A DNA stretch of 64,000 nucleotides. Origin: Acidobacteriota bacterium. GTDB lineage: Bacteria > Acidobacteriota > Terriglobia > Terriglobales > Acidobacteriaceae. Numbering within the stretch: the stretch's first letter is position 1; each line of letters starts with the position of its first letter. Positions 58,575 to 64,000 of this stretch are shown here, one piece after another. A model generated the notes under the pieces. It was not told where the DNA came from. It did no database searches and worked only from the letters and a program-made list of their open reading frames with translations. The translations under genes and the position numbers were made by a program. Location: NCBI GenBank assembly GCA_013289795.1, contig JABCZH010000011.1:84626-148625 (forward strand), written 5' to 3'.

Positions 58575-58907
58575 GCTTTATTGCGTCAGAAAACGTCGGA
58601 CTTGCCGGTGATGTGCCCGCTGTTCCCAGTCTTCCGTGCTTCTTAGAGCCGATTGGCAGAGCTGTACCGAGAGTTCGAATTCGCCTCCCTCCGCCATTCA
58701 GTCTGGGTTGCAGAGAAACCAGTTTGTATTCCGCGTAAAATCGCTCGAAAACGCCGCAATTTCGCGATTCCCGCTCCGAAACCGGACTGGAGAGAGTGTC
58801 TTGCTGAACTCCCATAGGCGAACCTTCGGGCCATTTTCTCTGGAGAGCAGAAACGCAGTCCGGTTTCGAGGAGTTCGCTTGGCGAATGCAATGCGATCGC
58901 AAACTCG
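58575..58907. other. Intergenic stretch without a recognised gene
   Basis: Several frames are open on the minus strand (one of 173 codons) but show no protein-like sequence. An 11-base inverted pair (GAAACCGGACT near 58778, AGTCCGGTTTC near 58857) could form a hairpin. Composition is less biased than to the left. Confidence 0.45.
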
Positions 58908-59625
58908 TCATCTGGCAGCTGTCACGCCATACAGGTTGCCCGCAGCGTCCAGGATAGCCCCCGTGTAGGGTCCCTTTCCGTCTTCTCCGCCCGTGAAGCT
59001 ATACAGGATAGTTTCCTTGCCGGCGGCATTAATTTTGAACACGGTACCGCAGTTATAGGTCCCGCCCCCTTCCGTCGTCCCATAAAAGTTGCCCGCCGAA
59101 TCTTCCACCAAGGGCGCACTCCGGAAACATGCCATCCGGTGAACCCTTGAACTGGTACAGCTTCTCCTTGCCGGCCTTAGTTAGCCTGAACACAACTCCA
59201 CACCCGTACCCAGCGCCACCACAGGCCTGGGTGAACTGCCCACCAACCATGGTCGTTCCGTAGAAGTTTCCCGACGCGTCGCGAAGCAAACCCGCTGCAG
59301 GACTGGCTCCGTTTGGCCCTTTGAACCTAAAAAGCGCGACCTCCTTCCCGGCCTTGTTCAGTACGAACGTCGTGCCGCAGCCGGGGAGGAAGTCGTTGGA
59401 GCAGTTGGTTCCGGCACCGCCAAGGCTGGTAGTGCCGTAGAGGTTCCCTGCAGTGTCTCTGACCAGTACTCCCCCCGGACCCGCGCCGTCAGGCCCATGA
59501 AACGTATACAGCACAGTGAACGTCTGCGCGGTGGATTGAGTGGGCAGAACTGCCGATAGGAGCCAGAACGTCAGGAGGATCGCAAAGGCCGCATTTGCTG
59601 GAAAGGAGAATCGTATTCCTCGCAT
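58908..59625 (-). pseudogene. GloVer-repeat secreted protein, frameshifted
   Basis: The 5' part (59625 to about 59115) encodes a signal peptide (LLTFWLLSAVLPTQSTAQ) and repeats of the choice-of-anchor GloVer type: VLVRDTAGNLYGTTSLGG, GLLRDASGNFYGTTMVGG with VFRLTKAGKE and GTTFVLNKAGKE between. Near 59115 the frame breaks and the next repeats (PLVEDSAGNFYGTTEGGG, VFKINAAGKETILYSFTGG, AILDAAGNLYGVTA) continue in another frame to 58908. One base gained or lost explains it. The joined product of about 238 residues is shorter than typical members, so the end may also be missing. Probably an exported adhesin or propeller in the ancestor. Confidence 0.75.
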
Positions 59626-59830
59626 GGTTGCTACCTCACTACTTCAAGCGGCGGGGCGGTGGGGGTAGGGCTAGAGCCGCGGCCAGCGAGGAGTTTAGCA
59701 CGGCAAAGCCGGTAGTTGGCGTAAATGCCGTCATCACTCATTGACCCCTGTGGCTGGTGTTTTGAGTGATAACGCCTGATTTCGTCAGTTGTCCGGCTTT
59801 TGGGCGCTCGCACGACTCAAGCTGATTTCT

Positions 59831-59992
59831 TCACGAAGACGATGACAGTTCTACGTGCCAGCCAGCTTCATCCAGAAGGTAGCGACGCCCGCAGAGCGGC
59901 GCGGGAAGCTCTACACCCATACCACCGTCGCCCAGTCGTTCGACGATCTGGTACCGGCCCGAGCGTTTGACCTTTTTGACCAGAGTACGCAT
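59831..59992 (-). pseudogene. N-terminal fragment of a Ser/Thr protein kinase
   Basis: A 53-codon frame whose first 26 residues read RTLVKKVKRSGRYQIVERLG, then DGGMG. This is the lead and glycine-rich ATP loop of PknB-type kinases (GRYxIxxxLGxGGMGxVY). After GGMGV the sequence no longer matches a kinase and the frame stops. No other kinase part was found nearby, so this is a remnant. Confidence 0.55.
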
Positions 59993-60025
59993 TCGGAACT
60001 GGAGGTTCACCCGCGCTCCTATTTA

Positions 60026-60478
60026 CTAGCGGTCGCGAAGACTGTAATGAGATGCGATAAGCCGCCACCTGTTATTGATGTTCATCCAAACGTCGGTCAA
60101 ACGATCACGGTACTCGTACGGTTTCCCCTTTTCGGTGCCCTTTTCGCGGTACCCACCAGTGACCACAGCTGTGTTGCCGTGCATTCGAACTTGAAGATCC
60201 GACATTTCTGAAATCTCTACGTGCACAGTGGAGTTTCCGTTGTGAGCAATGTACCCAGGTTTGCTGAAGGTGCTTCCATCCTCAATGGTGATGATGAAAT
60301 CGTCAGCCAGCAGAGAATCCATGGCTGCAACATCCCCCCGCTTGTAGACGTCATTCCATTTCTTCTCAAGTTCAAGAATTTTGGATGCCACGGTGTCGCG
60401 CTTATTTTGTGCGACAGCGAAATCCAAAGCCCAAACTGCAACGAAAGCAAAGATAAGAAGTGGAATTCTGATTCTCAT
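60026..60478 (-). CDS. Exported NTF2-like (DUF4440/SnoaL) protein
   Basis: 150 residues from the ATG at 60478, with a signal peptide (IRIPLLIFAFVAVWALDFAVAQ); the frame is open another 34 codons upstream without protein-like sequence. The NTF2-like cone fold is indicated by ILELEKKWNDVYKRGDVAAMDSLLADDFIITIEDG, then VTGGYREKGTEKGKPYEYRDRLTDVWMNINNRWRLIASHYS. DUF4440 proteins are often found exported in acidobacteria; the ligand or reaction is unknown. It is divergent from nothing obvious; the 420 bases upstream contain its promoter and no recognised gene. Confidence 0.82.
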   Translation of the reverse strand: MRIRIPLLIFAFVAVWALDFAVAQNKRDTVASKILELEKKWNDVYKRGDVAAMDSLLADDFIITIEDGSTFSKPGYIAHNGNSTVHVEISEMSDLQVRMHGNTAVVTGGYREKGTEKGKPYEYRDRLTDVWMNINNRWRLIASHYSLRDR

Positions 60479-60899
60479 GCGTCGACTCGGCAAAAGCTCC
60501 TTGACTTCCAGCGTCTTTGAGTTCATCCCCTCCAGGAGCAGTCCGGCGTTGTCCGCAATGCAATCGCATATACACGACATTTGCGTGGCCGTCTACTGCG
60601 GTGACTGTATTGTACGGCGGCTACCCAAATGCGTTAATCGCTGATGCCAGGCCGGGCATTCTCCTGTACGCGAATCGGCAAGAAAAGCAATACGCCGAGC
60701 TTGACGGAATCAGCCTCCGGCCCGGAAGAACTGGAATAGCATGCCAATCCTCTGGTGGTTTGTGGGATCTGCACTCGTCAACAGCTTTCCTTTCAATACC
60801 ACCGCCATAGGTAAGCAGCAACATGACCCAAGGTTGAAAGGACCACGAGTCCATGATGGGCAAATGTCAACAGATTAGAGCCAGGGAGGATCAAGCAGA
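60479..60899. other. Intergenic stretch, possible eroded gene
   Basis: A + strand frame around 60600-60750 reads VTVLYGGYPNALIADARPG, then ILLYANRQEKQYAELDG, which looks protein-like but has no start with a ribosome site and matches nothing I know. It may be a remnant. The last 60 bases should carry the promoter of the 60900 gene. Confidence 0.35.
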
Positions 60900-62147
60900 A
60901 TGCGAACACTAATTGTTATTTCTGTATGTGCATCGCTGGGTGTTTTTGGATTGGCCGCCTGTGCGCAAAACCAGGTAGCGAACTCCGGTCGTCAAACGCT
61001 GAATGCCTATTCTGTGGTCATACCCGCCTCCAACTTCGATTTTGAAGCGGCCAAGCAGGCGGAGATGAACGGCACCGGCCTAAAGATTTTCACCTATAGC
61101 ATCGACGCGACCAAGGACCAGAACATCTATTCTGGCGCTATGGTTGGCAGCAGCCCTTTCGCCAGGAAGAAAGTAACCACCAACATTCCCACCTACATCA
61201 TTCCGGTGATTGTGGTTATTGGTGCCACCGCCTTTGATCCAACGGTTGCCGATACCACCTGTATGACACCGCCCAACGATGTCCCGCTCACAGTATTCAG
61301 AAACTCTCCGTTATTCGTAAAGCCGGCTTCCAGCTGGGTGATGAACGGGGTGAATGTGGGCCAGGGACAATATATCGATGCCTTCCAGCGGGCAAACTTC
61401 TGGTCGCAGGTCGGAGGGACCTCATACAATGTGAATCTCAGCCCAATTACCGTGCTGTCCCCAGCAACCTATAATGTGCCGGCACAAGACGGAAACATCA
61501 TATCCGACGCCCTTTTCGGCAACGGTGGCTGTGGTCCGAACGTCAACAATCAGGGTCTCGAAGGCGAAATATACATCAATGACTTCGACAGTTGGGTGAC
61601 CGGCACGCTTCTGCCCAGGTTCCCGCAGATCACTTCCGGCACCCTGCCGGTCGTTCTACTGTATAACGTGGTGATGGGCCTCACGCAGCCTCCCAATGTG
61701 GCTGAATGCTGCGTCATTGGCTACCATGGCGCGACCAATGGACCACCATCCGGGCAGACCTACTCCCCGATGGATTTCGATACCAGCGGAATCTTTGGAA
61801 ACGGCTTGCGGGACACCTCCGCCTCCGCTCATGAAATCGGAGAGTGGATGAATGACCCGTACGGCACAAACCCAACCCCTGTGTGGAGTTCAGGACAATC
61901 AGCTGGGTGCTCTAGCGGTGGCCAGAACAATCTCGAAGTGGGTGATCCGCTGAGTGGCATCAGCAATGATTGGAGCGTGACCGGTGCCAACGGATTCACC
62001 TACCATCTTCAGGAGTTGACATTCTTCTCATGGTTCTACAATGCCGATGATATTGCTTCGCTCGGCTCCGGTGGCTATTTCTCAAATAACGGGACTTTTA
62101 AAGGCCCCTCTGAACCTTGTCCGCCGGGAGGTACGTACCCCAACTAA
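60900..62147 (+). CDS. Secreted protein with HEIGE motif, possible metallopeptidase
   Basis: 415 residues; the N-terminus (LIVISVCASLGVFGLAACAQ) is a signal peptide, possibly a lipobox (LAAC). Near residues 308-320 it reads SASAHEIGEWMNDP, an HExxE-W...DP pattern seen in a group of secreted zinc-protease-like proteins (SHExxEW..DP). An N-terminal segment has AYSVVIPASNFDFEAAKQAEMNG and YIIPVIVVIGATAFDP; later parts are Asn/Gly-rich with several Cys (VAECCVIGYHG, SAGCSSGG). The fold and substrate are unknown. Third-position bias is weaker than in the neighbours. It stands alone between stretches of non-coding sequence. Confidence 0.72.
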   Translation: MRTLIVISVCASLGVFGLAACAQNQVANSGRQTLNAYSVVIPASNFDFEAAKQAEMNGTGLKIFTYSIDATKDQNIYSGAMVGSSPFARKKVTTNIPTYIIPVIVVIGATAFDPTVADTTCMTPPNDVPLTVFRNSPLFVKPASSWVMNGVNVGQGQYIDAFQRANFWSQVGGTSYNVNLSPITVLSPATYNVPAQDGNIISDALFGNGGCGPNVNNQGLEGEIYINDFDSWVTGTLLPRFPQITSGTLPVVLLYNVVMGLTQPPNVAECCVIGYHGATNGPPSGQTYSPMDFDTSGIFGNGLRDTSASAHEIGEWMNDPYGTNPTPVWSSGQSAGCSSGGQNNLEVGDPLSGISNDWSVTGANGFTYHLQELTFFSWFYNADDIASLGSGGYFSNNGTFKGPSEPCPPGGTYPN

Positions 62148-62448
62148 AAGGCACCCGGAAGAACTGGGAGAATGGCAACTCGCCATTCTCCCACCCTTCC
62201 GCTCAACCTTTCTGCGTTGCTCTGTCAACCGCCTGCGTCGAACTCGTGGCCGGGAACGGACGGAGGATAGGGTCGGCAAGCAAGAAAGTTCTAAAATCGT
62301 GCGGGATTTTCGATGCATTCCGACAGCCCCACCAGGCACCGCCTTGCGATCAGCGCACGCGGCCCGTGTTTTGAAACGAGTTCCTCCCAGCTTGCAGTAA
62401 ACGTGCAATGACTTTTGGTCGGGATCGCCCGCAAGCTGCAAAAAAGCA
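62148..62448. other. Intergenic stretch before the tRNA fragment
   Basis: An inverted pair just after the stop (GAATGGCAAC/ GCCATTCTCCC near 62171-62192) resembles a terminator hairpin: GGGAGAATGGC pairs with GCCATTCTCCC. The remainder shows no gene on either strand. Confidence 0.45.
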
Positions 62449-62496
62449 TGGTAGGCGCGGCAGGAATTGAACCTGCAACCCTCGGATTAGAAATCA
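62449..62496 (-). tRNA. 3' fragment of tRNA-Arg (anticodon TCT), not a complete gene
   Basis: Read on the minus strand the segment has an anticodon loop TTTCTAA, the 3' anticodon stem, a variable loop, the T arm (GCAGG-TTCAATT-CCTGC), the 3' acceptor strand and a genomic CCA. Upstream sequence does not supply a D arm or 5' acceptor, and the 5' anticodon stem pairs poorly. Fragments of this extent are the usual attachment-site copy left by integrative elements that use a tRNA gene. Confidence 0.6.
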
Positions 62497-62659
62497 GTTG
62501 CTAAGCAGGTGGGCTCGATAGTTTTCAACAGTCTAGGATCATGCTCGAGGCCCTGAAGTGGGCAGAAGCGCTCTCAAGTGGGTTGGAACTTGCAGTGAAA
62601 CTTGCAGTGAATGCGGCAAGTGTTTCCGAGCAACCTCCGATTGTGCGGTACAACTTGCC

Positions 62660-62898
62660 CTATGCTGCGAGGATGGGGCGATACTCCTCCACTCGAATCG
62701 GCTTGCCCCCACCATGACGCCGTTCAAGTGTGATATAGCTTTCTTGGCTTCAAGGTCGTTGGTCATTTCGACAAACGCAAACCCACGTGAATATCGCGTC
62801 TCAGGATCGGTCACGATTTTCACTCCCTCGACTGGTCCGTAGGTTTGAAACAGCTCACGAAGCTCATCTGGTGTCCTGTTTGAGCCAAGATTTCCCAT
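62660..62898 (-). pseudogene. RRM RNA-binding protein gene with a frameshift
   Basis: The frame from 62898 encodes a small RNA-recognition-motif protein: MGNLGSNRTPDELRELF, then GPVEGVKIVTDPETRYSRGFAFVEM with RNP1 (RGFAFVEM) and AKKAISHLNGVMV. At the G-run 62706-62710 the frame leaves the family pattern and continues 55 unrelated codons to 62539. Reading one base shifted gives GGKPIRVEEYRPILAA and a stop at 62660, the expected RRM ending and a total of about 79 residues, the normal size. Either a sequencing error or a real frameshift. Members bind RNA, often cold-induced. Confidence 0.7.
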
Positions 62899-63148
62899 TA
62901 GCCTAACGCCTCAGATCTCAGAAGTGCCTCGGCTACAGACAAGCCTTCGAGTTGGGACCACTTCCCTTGCGGACCAACTCCTCTTTCACAAGCGTGTGCC
63001 ACAATGGATTTTTGATTTTCCTATACATCCAGAACACGAACGTGTGGTCCACACACGCCAAGCGAAAGATACTTTCAGAGGCAACCGGCCATTATCTCCC
63101 ACCATCGAAATCACCGCACAGGCTAACCCTCCGGCAGGAGCCAATCCG

Positions 63149-64000
63149 ATGTTTAAGCCCCTCACAATCCTTTGCCTCGGCGCAGCATTGAGCCTAGCCT
63201 CTGCTTCAGCGCAAGTTTCGCTGTCGACCGGTTCACAATCCATTCTATCCACCAGCGCCCCAGTGGCTTACGTTTATGTGGCCAGCTCTCCCGGAAACGG
63301 AGAGCCGAACGTTATCGTCGGATATTCTGCAAGCTCGAACGGCGCGCTTACCCCCATCCCTGGCTCGCCCTTCCAGCAGAACGTCGGTTCCATGGCGGTG
63401 AACGGAAAATACCTGATGGCTGTGAACAATTCGACCCCTCCGAACATTGACACTTTGCAGATCGGATCGAATGGCGCATTGACCTATGTAACTTCAACCT
63501 CGTGTGCTCAGATGGATAACGGGTGCCTGGCGGTATTCAACTTATTCTTTGACCATACCGGCAGCGATGTTTACGTGATGGAGCTCGACGAAAACGACAA
63601 TGACAACACGGCGTCTTTCGCCGTGGATAAATCTTCGGGAGCCCTCCGCTATCTGGGTGACACCATCACCGGGGCGTTTCCAGGCGACTACACGAGCACA
63701 TTTTTTATCGGCGATAACGTTTATGCGTATTCGGCCGACCAGTCTGGCTGCATGTACCCGAGCATTTACGGATTTCAGCGCGAGAGCAGCGGATTTCTCA
63801 ACCTCCTCAACATTCAGTTCAATGTGCCGAAGCCTCCCCCGGGAGTACGCATCTATTATCCGGACCTCACGGTGGCCGATCCCAACAACAATCTTGCGTT
63901 TCTTGAGCAGCCCGCCAATCCGCCTGGCTGGGCCGCTGGGCCTTTGCAGATCGCCGTTTACGCCGCCGACGCGAACGGCAACATCCACACGAACAGCACC
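63149..64000 (+). CDS. Secreted beta-propeller-like protein (3' end outside window)
   Basis: Open from the ATG at 63149 to the window end, 284 codons; SD CAGGAG is 9 bases upstream. Signal peptide about 1-22 (LTILCLGAALSLASASAQ). The mature chain shows repeats of the 6-phosphogluconolactonase/YncE-like type: AYVYVASSPGNGEPNVIVGYSASSNGALTPIPGSPF, then LQIGSNGALTYV and DKSSGALRYLGD, with GSDVYVMELDEND between. These are propeller blades common in acidobacterial secreted proteins that carry Ig or NHL domains downstream. Extracellular or periplasmic; function unknown. The ATG position is supported by the signal peptide. Confidence 0.8.
   Translation, partial: MFKPLTILCLGAALSLASASAQVSLSTGSQSILSTSAPVAYVYVASSPGNGEPNVIVGYSASSNGALTPIPGSPFQQNVGSMAVNGKYLMAVNNSTPPNIDTLQIGSNGALTYVTSTSCAQMDNGCLAVFNLFFDHTGSDVYVMELDENDNDNTASFAVDKSSGALRYLGDTITGAFPGDYTSTFFIGDNVYAYSADQSGCMYPSIYGFQRESSGFLNLLNIQFNVPKPPPGVRIYYPDLTVADPNNNLAFLEQPANPPGWAAGPLQIAVYAADANGNIHTNST

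Noticed and set aside
58390..58911. 173-codon minus-strand frame
   Set aside because: Overlaps the phosphatase gene, and the remainder (GGGRRIRTLGTA and onward) is the kind of spurious translation often seen in non-coding GC-rich DNA.
59855..60211. 118-codon + strand frame
   Set aside because: Mostly antisense to the kinase fragment and the NTF2-like gene; no ribosome site or family pattern.
62449..62520. Complete tRNA gene
   Set aside because: The 5' acceptor strand and D arm are missing and the 5' anticodon stem pairs badly; kept only as a fragment.

Overview
The window looks like chromosome of an Acidobacteriota bacterium (Terriglobia type). This is an inference from gene content: two Oar-like TonB-dependent receptors, a GloVer-repeat protein, CarD, B12-dependent ribonucleotide reductase, many secreted proteases and beta-propellers, and dense families of short intergenic repeats at gene ends. 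No rRNA, complete tRNA, CRISPR array, transposase or prophage was seen.

Layout. 0-21 kb is mostly housekeeping and secretion: a TonB receptor (cut by the window edge), a purine-salvage run (secreted adenosine deaminase, purine nucleoside phosphorylase, methyltransferase), an alpha/beta hydrolase with an Ig-like protein, an NlpC/P60 protein, a signalling operon (binding protein, PilZ, hybrid histidine kinase), an M28 peptidase, Mn-type superoxide dismutase and nrdJ. The + strand is C-rich up to about 20.95 kb whatever the gene direction, and mostly G-rich afterwards. The switch falls inside nrdJ. 22-36 kb is accessory: an AbiE-type toxin-antitoxin pair in an unusual tail-to-tail arrangement behind three TATATA-centred palindromes, a triple-VOC protein flanked by mirror-image hairpins, three secreted Asp-box (BNR) propellers, a 25-residue PqqA-like peptide gene directly behind the second propeller, a zinc-ribbon protein, a divergent diadenylate cyclase, and gene remnants. 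36-58 kb holds ruvX, an AI-2E-type permease, carD, greA, a CDP-alcohol phosphatidyltransferase, a PD-(D/E)XK nuclease with an attenuator-like leader, an isoaspartyl peptidase, a complete TonB receptor, vapBC, a quinone reductase, a secreted TldD/TldE-like pair, an MltD lipoprotein and a histone-H1-like protein. 58.6-64 kb is more eroded: a frameshifted GloVer gene, a kinase remnant, a tRNA-Arg 3' fragment, a frameshifted RRM gene and a secreted propeller protein running off the end.

Most notable are the propeller-propeller-pqqA operon with no pqqB-E in the window, the convergent AbiEi/AbiEii genes sharing 24 bases at their 3' ends, the strand-composition switch inside nrdJ, the diadenylate cyclase with altered DGA and RHR motifs, and the copies of the ruvX 3' end on both sides of the third propeller gene. 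All family calls come from reading the sequence; no database search was run.
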